Positions 8,306 to 16,232 of a DNA stretch of 32,815 nucleotides are shown piece by piece. The translations under genes and the position numbers were made by a program. The stretch comes from Actinomycetota bacterium (GTDB lineage Bacteria > Actinomycetota > Actinomycetes > Nanopelagicales > Nanopelagicaceae): the NCBI GenBank assembly GCA_010032125.1, contig RHAU01000002.1, positions 1 through 32,815 on the forward strand, in the 5' to 3' direction. The notes beneath the pieces are model-generated. The model saw nothing but the letters and a program-made list of their open reading frames with translations. It did not search any database and was not told where the DNA came from. The stretch's first letter is position 1; each line of letters opens with the position of its first letter.

Positions 8306-9823
8306 GTGGATCGTGATCACGCCTGGCAACCAAGTTTCGATGATGTAGATCGAAATCTCATCGATACCACATTTGTTGTTGTTGATCTCGAGACAACAGG
8401 TGGTTCACATGTCAACGATGCAATCACTGAAATTGGCGCAGTCAAAATTAGAGGCGGAGTCGTTATTGGAGAGTTTCAAACTCTGATCAATCCCCAAATC
8501 CCCATCCCTGCATTTATCACTGTATTGACCGGCATCACTGATGCGATGGTCATTACCGCACCGCCGATTGGTGAAGCGCTCTTCTCCTTCTTTGAATTCG
8601 TTGGTTCACCAGAAGAATCTGTTCTTGTTGCACACAATGCGCCTTTCGATATTGGATTCTTAAAAGCCGGCGCTCGGAAATTTCAGATTACCTGGCCAGG
8701 ATATTCGGTCCTTGATACCGTCAAACTGGCCCGTAACTTGCTCAATCGAGATGAGGTAATTAACTTCAAGTTGGCGAGTCTCTCTGAGTTCTTTCACTCA
8801 AAGACAGATCCTTCACACCGCGCTCTTTCAGATGCACGCGCAACTGTCGATGTATTTCATGGATTGCTTGAGCGTGCCGGTTCGTATGGTCTTTCATCGC
8901 TTGAAGATCTACGCTCTTTCACACACCGCTTAACTCAGGCCCAAATTTCCAAGCGACCTCTGGCTGAGGGTCTACCTACATCGCCCGGCGTCTATATCTT
9001 TCGCGGTATTCAAAACGAAGCTCTGTATATCGGAACGACGCGAAATCTTAGAGCGAGAGTTCGCACCTACTTCACTTCCTCTGAAACGCGAAGCCGGGTC
9101 CTTGAGATGATTGGACTAGCCCATCGAATTGACGTCATTCCAACTCCGACAATTATCGAAGCTGAAATTCGAGAGATTCGACTCATTGCCGAGAAGCAAC
9201 CTCGATTCAACCGCAGATCCAAATTTCAGGAAAAAGCCGTCTGGGTGAAAATTACAGATGATGCTTTTCCGAGACTTACATCAGTGCGTGGCCATACATC
9301 TCTTGATGATGAGATTGGATGGTGCGGCCCATTCAATGGCCGTGATGCGGCAGCCTTAGCTATTGAGGCTTTGTATGAGATATCGATGATTCGTCAATGC
9401 ACCCCAAGGATTACGTTGCGATCAATGAAGAGCGCAAGCCCATGCGCGCTCTTTGATATGAAAAGGTGTAACGCCCCATGTATTGGCAATCAATCCGTGG
9501 ACTCCTATCAAACCGAAGTCTCCCTAGTGAAAAGCGTCATGATGGATGACGCGACTCCTCTTCTGACCGCTGCACAGGATCGAATGTCGGAACTTGCGCT
9601 TCATGAACGTTTCGAAGAAGCAACAGACGAAGCACTACTGAGATACCTGGAAGATCCGAATATTCGATTGGTCCATCTTGATGGCCAATGGACTTTGCCA
9701 ATGCGAAGTGGAGCGGCGCTACGGGAGAGGCTTGTGAGCGCTCGCAAGAAAGGCGAGCAATCTCGCTACAAAGATCGATTCGCTAATTCGTTAGAAAGTT
9801 CTGACCAGCGGTCAAGAAGTTGA
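8306..9823 (+). CDS. DEDD 3'-5' exonuclease domain fused to a GIY-YIG (UvrC N-terminal-like) domain
   Basis: With a GTG start at 8306 the product is 505 residues. Residues about 22-190 form a DnaQ-type exonuclease with D27/E29 in VVVDLETTGG, HNAPFD at 110-115, and H171/D176 in HRALSDA. Residues about 224-310 form a GIY-YIG domain with GVY (228-230) and YIG (241-243). The Cys-containing segment CALFDMKRCNAPCIG follows, as in UvrC/Cho proteins. There is no UvrB-binding or second nuclease domain. It resembles the actinobacterial Rv2191 type, which also sits next to trpD, and may act in DNA repair. An ATG at 8183 in the same frame would add 41 residues but overlap the divergent hydrolase, and that extension has no family similarity. 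It ends 58 bases inside trpD. Confidence 0.85.
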   Translation: MDRDHAWQPSFDDVDRNLIDTTFVVVDLETTGGSHVNDAITEIGAVKIRGGVVIGEFQTLINPQIPIPAFITVLTGITDAMVITAPPIGEALFSFFEFVGSPEESVLVAHNAPFDIGFLKAGARKFQITWPGYSVLDTVKLARNLLNRDEVINFKLASLSEFFHSKTDPSHRALSDARATVDVFHGLLERAGSYGLSSLEDLRSFTHRLTQAQISKRPLAEGLPTSPGVYIFRGIQNEALYIGTTRNLRARVRTYFTSSETRSRVLEMIGLAHRIDVIPTPTIIEAEIREIRLIAEKQPRFNRRSKFQEKAVWVKITDDAFPRLTSVRGHTSLDDEIGWCGPFNGRDAAALAIEALYEISMIRQCTPRITLRSMKSASPCALFDMKRCNAPCIGNQSVDSYQTEVSLVKSVMMDDATPLLTAAQDRMSELALHERFEEATDEALLRYLEDPNIRLVHLDGQWTLPMRSGAALRERLVSARKKGEQSRYKDRFANSLESSDQRSRS

Positions 9824-10806
9824 AGAGCGGCTCCGCTATCTACCGCACTCTTTGCCCACGTATAACCATTTGCAAATTGTTCTGAGATACCCAAATCAAA
9901 GTCGCCTCGGAATGCGGCGATTGCTGCTCCGGCATTGATAAGGATTGCCTCGCGATCTGCGCCCTCTCGTCCCGCAAAAACGCTTCGGATTCGAGCGGCA
10001 TTTTCTTGCGCGTCCCCGCCGCGAAGTTCCTCAAGTGAATAATGTGGAATTCCAAGTTCATTGAGATCGAGAGTCTCTCCCTTAATCTTTCCTCGCGATA
10101 TCTGTTGCACAGTAGTTGGTCCGGAGATGGATATTTCATCAAGGCCTTCATTACCCCTGAAAACAAATCCCTCACACTCCCGACGCGAGAGCACTCCAGA
10201 AACGATGTGCAGAAATTCGGCACGGGCAACACCGATCGCAACCGCTTTAGGCTTCGCGGGATTTGCCAGTGGCCCCAAGATGTTGAAAATAGTGGGTTGC
10301 CCGAGCGCTTTCCGCGCAGGAGCTGCAAACCTCATCGCCGGATGAAAATTTGGTGCGAAAGCAAAGCCAATCCCAATTTTACGGACGCACTCCGCAACGT
10401 CGTCAGCTTTTAAAGTGATATTAATTCCCAAGGCTTCCAGCACATCAGCCGAACCAGATTTTGAAGTAGCCGAACGATTTCCATGTTTGATTACCCGCGC
10501 CCCAGCTGCAGTTGTCACCATCGCTGCCGCCGTCGAAATGTTTATCGTGTTGAAACCATCACCGCCCGTTCCGACACAATCGACGGCACGATCCGCGATG
10601 GAGATTGGCAAACAATGTTGGTACATGACATCGATCAGTGCCAAGACTTCGGTTTCACTCTCGCCGATTGATTTCAATCCAAGAAGAAATTGTTTGATCT
10701 CATCCTCGCTTGCAAGACCATCCAGAATTTGATTCATGGCCCAACGAATTCCTTCTTCAGGTATTCGTTCTTTCGATTGATAGTGGCGCTCTAGTTCGCT
10801 CCACAT
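9766..10806 (-). CDS. trpD: Anthranilate phosphoribosyltransferase
   Basis: The 346-residue protein carries the family signature motifs: the PRPP-binding CVGTGGDG segment followed by NISTAAA, KHGNRSATSKSGSADVLE, and NILGPLANP. It transfers the phosphoribosyl group of PRPP to anthranilate in tryptophan synthesis. No other trp gene is nearby; a stand-alone trpD beside ctaE is also the actinobacterial arrangement. It lies 5 bases downstream of the receiver-domain gene on the same strand, so they form an operon. Its 3' end overlaps the convergent exonuclease gene by 58 bases. Confidence 0.96.
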   Translation of the reverse strand: MWSELERHYQSKERIPEEGIRWAMNQILDGLASEDEIKQFLLGLKSIGESETEVLALIDVMYQHCLPISIADRAVDCVGTGGDGFNTINISTAAAMVTTAAGARVIKHGNRSATSKSGSADVLEALGINITLKADDVAECVRKIGIGFAFAPNFHPAMRFAAPARKALGQPTIFNILGPLANPAKPKAVAIGVARAEFLHIVSGVLSRRECEGFVFRGNEGLDEISISGPTTVQQISRGKIKGETLDLNELGIPHYSLEELRGGDAQENAARIRSVFAGREGADREAILINAGAAIAAFRGDFDLGISEQFANGYTWAKSAVDSGAALQLLDRWSELSNELANRSL

Positions 10807-10811
10807 CGGCG

Positions 10812-11207
10812 TTAGGCGGACACTCTTCGCTTCAGCAATTCGCCGGTCTTCTTCGCGATGGCGAATGGATCGATGGGATGAGCGACGACGGCATCTGCTC
10901 TCGACCAGCCAGCCAACCAGGCATCTTGCTCACGCGCAACGATGAGGAGAATCGGCGCGCAGTTAAAAACTTCATCTTTGAGCTGTCGGGCAACGCCCAT
11001 GCCCCCTTCCGGGGTGGCCTCACCGTCCAAAATAAATAGATCGAAGGCCGACTTGGCATCCACTTTCATTCGTAGAGCATCCGCAGTGGCAAACTCAGTA
11101 ATCGTGTGTTCTGCCAACTCTGGTGAAATCTGCCGACCTAACGCTGAAATAACGCTCTTTCGCACTGAGGCATCATCGGAATAGAGAGCAATTTTCAATG
11201 TTGTCAT
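10812..11207 (-). CDS. Stand-alone response-regulator receiver-like protein, atypical active site
   Basis: The 131-residue single domain has the receiver pattern: an acidic pair D11/D12 after strand 1 and the potential phospho-acceptor D61 at the end of strand 3 (FDLFILDGEA). Other conserved positions differ. The Thr/Ser switch after strand 4 is Ala (LLIVARE) and the Lys-Pro after strand 5 is His-Pro (H110-P111). There is no DNA-binding output domain. No histidine kinase is in the window. It is cotranscribed with trpD and divergent from ctaE. It may be a pseudo-receiver that works through protein contacts; its target is unknown. Confidence 0.7.
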   Translation of the reverse strand: MTTLKIALYSDDASVRKSVISALGRQISPELAEHTITEFATADALRMKVDAKSAFDLFILDGEATPEGGMGVARQLKDEVFNCAPILLIVAREQDAWLAGWSRADAVVAHPIDPFAIAKKTGELLKRRVSA

Positions 11208-11314
11208 GACTTGCGAAGTCTAGACGACCCCGGGTGACGAGTCTCACCGACCAATCAAGGTGGCAAGGTTATGGAATGGGCGATTTTTACTCCTTTTCGG
11301 GAATAATCACCTCT

Positions 11315-11941
11315 ATGTCCAGCACTGTGGCCCAACCGGCCCGGCTCAACCGCCCCAACATTGTTGCGGTAGGAACCATCGTTTGGCTCTCCAGTGAGTT
11401 GATGTTTTTCGCAGCGCTTTTTGCAATGTATTTCACCACTCGCGCCGTGCAGGGTCCGAAAGTTTGGGCCGAATCTGTCGAACTCTTGAATATCCCGTTT
11501 TCGGCAATCAACACCACCGTTCTTGTTCTCTCCTCAGTCACCTGCCAATTTGGTGTTTTCGCCGCGGAACGTTTCCAAAACGCGCGAACCGGTTCACTTT
11601 GGCAAGTTTCACGATGGGGAATGCGCGAATGGTTCGCACTGACGTTTGCCATGGGAGCGTTCTTTATCGGCGGGCAGGTATATGAGTACGCAGAACTCGT
11701 TGTAGAAGGATTAACTATTTCCTCTGCTCCGTATGGTTCAGTTTTCTATTTAGCGACAGGGTTCCACGGACTTCACGTCACCGGTGGCCTCATCGCATTT
11801 CTCATAGTCATGATCCGAGTTTCTAAGGCGCGACGCTTCGGTCATTCGCAAGCGACTACCGCAATCGTTGTCTCTTACTACTGGCATTTTGTTGACATCG
11901 TCTGGATCGCCCTCTTCTCTGCGATCTACTTGGTGCAATAG
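11315..11941 (+). CDS. ctaE: Cytochrome c oxidase subunit III
   Basis: From ATG 11315 the product is 208 residues with five membrane helices, and includes WLSSELMFFAALFAMYF and FHGLHVTGG, both typical of subunit III. The frame extends 27 codons further upstream, but family proteins begin just before the segment NRPNIVAVGTIVWLSSE, which supports the internal ATG. It stabilises the aa3 oxidase core and D-channel proton uptake. It is the first gene of ctaE-qcrC-qcrA-qcrB, with 16 bases to qcrC. The 107 bases to the divergent receiver gene must hold promoters for both directions. They include a short inverted repeat (GGTGA 11233-11237 / TCACC 11244-11248) of unknown role. Confidence 0.95.
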   Translation: MSSTVAQPARLNRPNIVAVGTIVWLSSELMFFAALFAMYFTTRAVQGPKVWAESVELLNIPFSAINTTVLVLSSVTCQFGVFAAERFQNARTGSLWQVSRWGMREWFALTFAMGAFFIGGQVYEYAELVVEGLTISSAPYGSVFYLATGFHGLHVTGGLIAFLIVMIRVSKARRFGHSQATTAIVVSYYWHFVDIVWIALFSAIYLVQ

Positions 11942-11957
11942 GAAAGTATCGGGGAAC

Positions 11958-12752
11958 ATGGCGCGGATATCGAGATACAGACGACATCGATTGGCTGGCC
12001 CTGTTCTCCTTCTTATTGCGCTATCCACAGTCGGCGCTGGTTTTTCCATGGCGAGAGCTGAGACAACAAAAGTTGTTGCTGCACAATCAGATAAAGCAAC
12101 ACTTATTGCTGAAGGCAAGGAGATATTTGCTCGGGGATGTTCCTCCTGTCACGGACTGAATGCTGAGGGCGCTGGTATTGCTCCATCGCTGATCGGGGTT
12201 GGCGCCGCTTCCGTTGATTTTCAAGTTGCAACTGGTCGTATGCCGATGGCTGACATGAGCCAACAAGCGATGAGAAAGCGTCCGGTCTATAACGAACGTG
12301 AAATTGCAGCGTTAGCAGCCTATGTTGCTTCACTTGCACCTGGCCCTGCTGCAGTGACAAATGAGGAACTCGCGTGGGAACGCGATGGAAATACTGCACA
12401 AGGTGGCGAGCTTTTCCGTAATAACTGCGCGATGTGTCATAACTTCGCAGCACAAGGTGGCGCACTTACTGCCGGTAAATACGCACCAACTCTCATGGGA
12501 GTTGAACCGCGCCATATTTATGAAGCGATGTTGACTGGTCCACAAGCTATGCCAGTTTTCTCAGATAAAGTGCTAACACCGCAAGAGAAACTCTCCATCA
12601 TTAAATGGATCAAGCACGCAGAAGAAGAACCAGCCATCGGCGGCGCCGCGCTAGGTCGTGTAGGTCCGGTCACTGAGGGCTTATTAGCGTGGGTTCTCGG
12701 GCTCGGAATATTTATTGGTATTGCAGTCTGGCTTACAACGAAGGCTCGATAA
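11958..12752 (+). CDS. qcrC: Diheme cytochrome c subunit of the bcc complex
   Basis: The 264-residue protein has an N-terminal membrane/signal segment (about 13-33), two c-type haem sites CSSCH (61-65) and CAMCH (157-161), and a C-terminal transmembrane helix (about 240-258). Candidate axial Mets lie in GRMPM (93-97) and in QAMPVF further on. This diheme subunit replaces a free cytochrome c in actinobacteria, passing electrons from the Rieske centre to CuA of the oxidase within a supercomplex. ATG 11958 is preceded by GGGGA at suitable spacing; an upstream in-frame start would overlap ctaE. Its stop overlaps the qcrA start by one base (TAATG). Confidence 0.96.
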   Translation: MARISRYRRHRLAGPVLLLIALSTVGAGFSMARAETTKVVAAQSDKATLIAEGKEIFARGCSSCHGLNAEGAGIAPSLIGVGAASVDFQVATGRMPMADMSQQAMRKRPVYNEREIAALAAYVASLAPGPAAVTNEELAWERDGNTAQGGELFRNNCAMCHNFAAQGGALTAGKYAPTLMGVEPRHIYEAMLTGPQAMPVFSDKVLTPQEKLSIIKWIKHAEEEPAIGGAALGRVGPVTEGLLAWVLGLGIFIGIAVWLTTKAR

Positions 12753-13747
12753 TGTCTAAAGAATTAACTCCCATCGCAGATCCTGGATTGCCGGAACATC
12801 AACACCGCAAGACTGATGTTGATCCGCGCGCTGCAAAGAAAGCTGAGCGGCAAGTTGCAATTCTCTTCTCATTGTCAGCCCTGGGAACGGTCCTGTTTGT
12901 ATACGCCTACGTCGGTATTGATCAAGATCTACTTATTTTCTTGCCGATTCTTGGAAATACCAATGCTCATCAACTCTTCCTCGGCCTAGGCCTTGCGATG
13001 GCGCTCTTCTTCATCGGAATGGGAGCAGTTCATTGGGCAAAGACTCTGATGCCAGATCATGAAGTTGTTGATTATCGAAAAGAACAACGTTCGACCGATG
13101 AAGATCGCGCGGCTTTCGTTGAGGCGGCAAAAGAAGGCGCTGCCGCTGCAGGAATTGGTCGCAGACCCGTCATTAAAAGGACTCTCGGACTCGCGCTAGG
13201 ACTTGTGGGTATCTCTCCAATCTTGCTTTTGAGAGATCTTGGTCCCTTACCGGAAGATGAATTAGAGAAGACGAATTGGGCTGCAGGAGTTCGCCTCGTT
13301 ACAGATCCAGGCGATCGTCCTATCAAACCCTCCGATTTAGAAGTCGGCGGCGTGGCCCAAGTGCAACCCGCATTTCCAGCCGGAAAGAAACGAAAACTTG
13401 AAGATATTGCCAAAGATTCAGTTCTCTTAATTCGCGTCAGGCCGGAGGAATTCAATTTGGATCCAGAGCGTCTCTCGTGGACGCATGAAGGAATTATTGC
13501 CTTCTCAAAAATATGTTCTCACATGGGTTGTGCGGTGGCTCTCTACGAACAGACCACCAAGCATTTGCTCTGTCCGTGTCATCAATCAACCTTTGATGTT
13601 ACTCGCGCTGCGAAAGTTATCTTTGGACCGGCCGCGCGTCCTCTGCCACAATTACAGATCGGCGTTGATAACGAGGGGTATCTCATCGCAAAGGCGCCTT
13701 TCAATGAAGCAGTTGGACCAAGTTTCTGGGAGCGTGATTCAGCATGA
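12752..13747 (+). CDS. qcrA: Rieske iron-sulfur subunit of the bcc complex
   Basis: This is a 331-residue protein with three hydrophobic N-terminal segments (about 34-56, 70-95, 143-162), as in the three-helix actinobacterial Rieske proteins. The [2Fe-2S] ligands are C255, H257, C274 and H277, with C260 and C276 forming the usual disulfide. The segment LCPCHQSTFD is diagnostic. It accepts an electron from menaquinol and passes it to the c-haems of QcrC. Translation is coupled on both sides: TAATG with qcrC and ATGA with qcrB. Confidence 0.97.
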   Translation: MSKELTPIADPGLPEHQHRKTDVDPRAAKKAERQVAILFSLSALGTVLFVYAYVGIDQDLLIFLPILGNTNAHQLFLGLGLAMALFFIGMGAVHWAKTLMPDHEVVDYRKEQRSTDEDRAAFVEAAKEGAAAAGIGRRPVIKRTLGLALGLVGISPILLLRDLGPLPEDELEKTNWAAGVRLVTDPGDRPIKPSDLEVGGVAQVQPAFPAGKKRKLEDIAKDSVLLIRVRPEEFNLDPERLSWTHEGIIAFSKICSHMGCAVALYEQTTKHLLCPCHQSTFDVTRAAKVIFGPAARPLPQLQIGVDNEGYLIAKAPFNEAVGPSFWERDSA

Positions 13748-15336
13748 GTGCACGTGAACGTGTTGCAGGAACTGTCGCGAATTATGTTGATGAGCGAACT
13801 GGTGCGGCGAAATGGCTTAAGAAGAACCTGAAGAAAGTCTTCCCAGATCATTGGTCTTTCATGTTGGGCGAAGTGGTTCTCTATTCATTCATTATTTTGC
13901 TTCTCTCCGGAACATTTCTCACTTTCTGGTTTGACCCGTCAATGCGCGAAGTGGAGTATGAAGGTTCATACGAACCGCTTGAAGGCTTAAAGATGTCAGC
14001 CGCTTACGCATCGACTCTCCACATTTCATTTGATGTTCGTGGTGGTTTGTTGATGCGACAGATTCATCACTGGGCCGCACTTATTTTTATGGCGGCGATG
14101 GTCGCCCACTTACTTCGAGTCTTCTTCACCGGAGCGTTCCGAAAGCCGCGCGAGATGAACTGGGTTATCGGAGTCGGACTGCTCACCTTGGGCATTGTTG
14201 AAGGATTTCTTGGCTATTCACTTCCTGACGATCTTCTCTCCGGAACTGGAATACGAATCGCTGAAGCGATTATTCAAGCTGTCCCAGTGGTGGGTTCATA
14301 TCTTGCCTACTTCGTCTTTGGCGGAGCGTTTCCCGGCGAGGTATTTATTCCGCGCATCTATACAGTCCACGTTCTTTTGATTCCAGGAATCTTTTTGGCT
14401 CTCATCACCGCTCACTTGATGTTGGTCTGGTACCAGAAACACACTCAATATCCAGGTCCAGGTCGTACCGAGAAAAATGTTGTTGGATATCCGCTCCTTC
14501 CTGTTTATATGGCGAAGGCAGGCGGTTTCTTCTTCATCGTCTTCGGAGTAACAGCATTCCTTGGCGCCGTTGCCTCTATTAACCCGGTTTGGTTATTCGG
14601 ACCATATACACCGGGGCAGATTTCGGCCGGATCGCAACCGGATTGGTACATGGGCTGGCTCGATGGTCTTGTTCGTATGGCGCCACCGCTAGAAACTCAC
14701 GCTTTCGGTCACACCATTTCATGGAACATTCTTATTCCAGGCCTAATCATCCCCGGAATTATTTTCACTGGAATGGCGCTCTACCCGTTTATTGAAAGCT
14801 GGATGACGGGAGACAAACGGGAACATCATCTCCTTGATCGCCCTCGCAACAATCCAAATCGCACCGCTCTCGGCGCGATGTCCCTTACATTCATGCTCGT
14901 CGCCCTCATTAATGGTGGAAATGATTTGATTGCTACTCACTTTGATTTATCAATTAACCAAATCATGTGGGGAACTCGTATCGGCATCATTGTTTTGCCG
15001 CCACTTGTCTTTGTCATCACCAAGAGAATTTGTTTATCGCTTCAACGCGCTGATCGTGACCTAGTCCTCCATGGACGCGAAACTGGTCGACTCGTCATGT
15101 TGCCGCATGGTGAATTTATTGAAGTCCACGAACCTCTCACGCCAGAGCGAGCATATTTACTGACGCAGCACGAACAGTTACCTGCACTTGCAGTTCCAGA
15201 AACTGATGAGATGGGCGTTGCAAATCCTCAAGGCGCGAGAGGCAAGTTACGCGCACGACTCTCCCGTGCCAGCCAAGAGCAGATTCCAAAACCGTCTGTT
15301 GATGAAATCCGTGAACTAGAAAGCGGACATCACTAA
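13744..15336 (+). CDS. qcrB: Cytochrome b subunit of the bcc complex
   Basis: The 530-residue protein contains the four haem-ligating histidines H108/H122 and H209/H224 (spacings 14 and 15). The quinol-site motif reads PDWY (299-302) rather than the classical PEWY, followed by a C-terminal helical half. A hydrophilic tail of about 110 residues ends the protein, as in other actinobacterial QcrB. It oxidises menaquinol at the outer site and carries electrons across the membrane. Its ATG overlaps qcrA by 4 bases. Its stop overlaps that of the convergent SRPBCC gene by 4 bases (CTAA at 15333-15336). Confidence 0.97.
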   Translation: MSARERVAGTVANYVDERTGAAKWLKKNLKKVFPDHWSFMLGEVVLYSFIILLLSGTFLTFWFDPSMREVEYEGSYEPLEGLKMSAAYASTLHISFDVRGGLLMRQIHHWAALIFMAAMVAHLLRVFFTGAFRKPREMNWVIGVGLLTLGIVEGFLGYSLPDDLLSGTGIRIAEAIIQAVPVVGSYLAYFVFGGAFPGEVFIPRIYTVHVLLIPGIFLALITAHLMLVWYQKHTQYPGPGRTEKNVVGYPLLPVYMAKAGGFFFIVFGVTAFLGAVASINPVWLFGPYTPGQISAGSQPDWYMGWLDGLVRMAPPLETHAFGHTISWNILIPGLIIPGIIFTGMALYPFIESWMTGDKREHHLLDRPRNNPNRTALGAMSLTFMLVALINGGNDLIATHFDLSINQIMWGTRIGIIVLPPLVFVITKRICLSLQRADRDLVLHGRETGRLVMLPHGEFIEVHEPLTPERAYLLTQHEQLPALAVPETDEMGVANPQGARGKLRARLSRASQEQIPKPSVDEIRELESGHH

Positions 15337-15812
15337 CGCTGTGCGGACTTTTCTTCAGTAATCTTCTTCAGGCGTACTAGCGTTTTTGCGGTAGCGATTT
15401 CTGCATAACCATAAGATTTTCGAAGCTTGAGCCACCACTTCAGATGCGACGGACGGGCATCGAAAGTCTCCACTACCAAAGTTTGATCAGGAGTAATCGA
15501 TGTGAGTTCGTAGCGCCAGACCCATCTCCCCAAGTGGCGCCAAGCAATTTTCTTCTCCTCTTCAAACTCCACGACAGTATTGGTGATTCGATAAGAGATG
15601 CCAACCTTCATATTCATTCCGAATTTGGCACCCAACGAGAGACGCTCTGGCCCAAAGTGAAGTGATTTCACGGTATGGGAACCGTCAATGAGAGAGTGCT
15701 GACGTGGATTAGCGAGAAGATTGAAGATATCGCCCGCCGGTGCATTGATAATGAGCGAAGCGCCCTTCACTTGTGGGTTTCCCGTTGTGAGAATTTCAGC
15801 TCGAACGGACAT
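15333..15812 (-). CDS. SRPBCC (START-like) family protein
   Basis: The 159-residue protein has the helix-grip pattern of the polyketide-cyclase/SRPBCC superfamily: an N-terminal strand SLIINAPAGDIFNLLANPRQ (20-39), central strands with WRHLGRWVWRYELT, and a long C-terminal helix. The fold binds hydrophobic ligands; no ligand can be inferred from sequence. It lies between qcrB and ctaF, 15 bases downstream of ctaF on the same strand, so it is probably read from the ctaC-ctaD-ctaF transcript. The location invites the idea of a lipid or quinone role for the respiratory complex, but that is only inference. Confidence 0.78.
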   Translation of the reverse strand: MSVRAEILTTGNPQVKGASLIINAPAGDIFNLLANPRQHSLIDGSHTVKSLHFGPERLSLGAKFGMNMKVGISYRITNTVVEFEEEKKIAWRHLGRWVWRYELTSITPDQTLVVETFDARPSHLKWWLKLRKSYGYAEIATAKTLVRLKKITEEKSAQR

Positions 15813-15827
15813 TCACGAATCTTTCTC

Positions 15828-16232
15828 TTAGTGATGTGAGGACGAAGAAGGACGCTCGTACTCGAGCACAAAACCCAAGACCGAGACCAAAAGTGCACCA
15901 ACAGCAATTAGCGTAAGCCACCACCCAATGATTAATCCGACTCCCGCCGCTGTAGCTGATAGCGCAACCGGAAGTGGCCACCATGAATGAGGACTAAAGA
16001 AACCAAGTTCACCCGCGCCATCAGCAATCTCTGCCTGGAGATTATCTTCTGGAAGGACCCCACCGGTTCGACGATTAATAAACCAGAAGTAATACCCGAT
16101 GATCAAAGCCAATCCCGCGCTCAGGGCAAGTGCCACAATTCCAACTGGTTCTTGTGCGAAATAGGCGTAAACGCCAGTGACGATTGCGTAAAAAATGAAG
16201 AGGAAGATAAAGAGACGGTAGCCAAATTTCAT
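15828..16232 (-). CDS. ctaF: Cytochrome c oxidase subunit IV (actinobacterial type)
   Basis: The 134-residue protein has four membrane helices, two at each end (about 6-25, 31-52, 88-105, 107-124). The middle loop GGVLPEDNLQAEIADGAGELGFFSPHSWWPL matches the actinobacteria-specific subunit IV; I identify it by this loop and its position. It is a structural subunit of the aa3 oxidase. Its ATG shares one base with the ctaD stop (TGATG). Confidence 0.92.
   Translation of the reverse strand: MKFGYRLFIFLFIFYAIVTGVYAYFAQEPVGIVALALSAGLALIIGYYFWFINRRTGGVLPEDNLQAEIADGAGELGFFSPHSWWPLPVALSATAAGVGLIIGWWLTLIAVGALLVSVLGFVLEYERPSSSSHH

Noticed and set aside
11234..11314. Longer ctaE start at GTG/ATG codons upstream of 11315
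   Set aside because: The added 27 residues show no similarity to subunit III, and the region must hold promoters for ctaE and the divergent receiver gene.
14640..14652. PDWY instead of PEWY in QcrB as an anomaly
   Set aside because: Asp at this position is, as far as I know, common in the actinobacterial bcc family, so it is a lineage feature rather than a defect.
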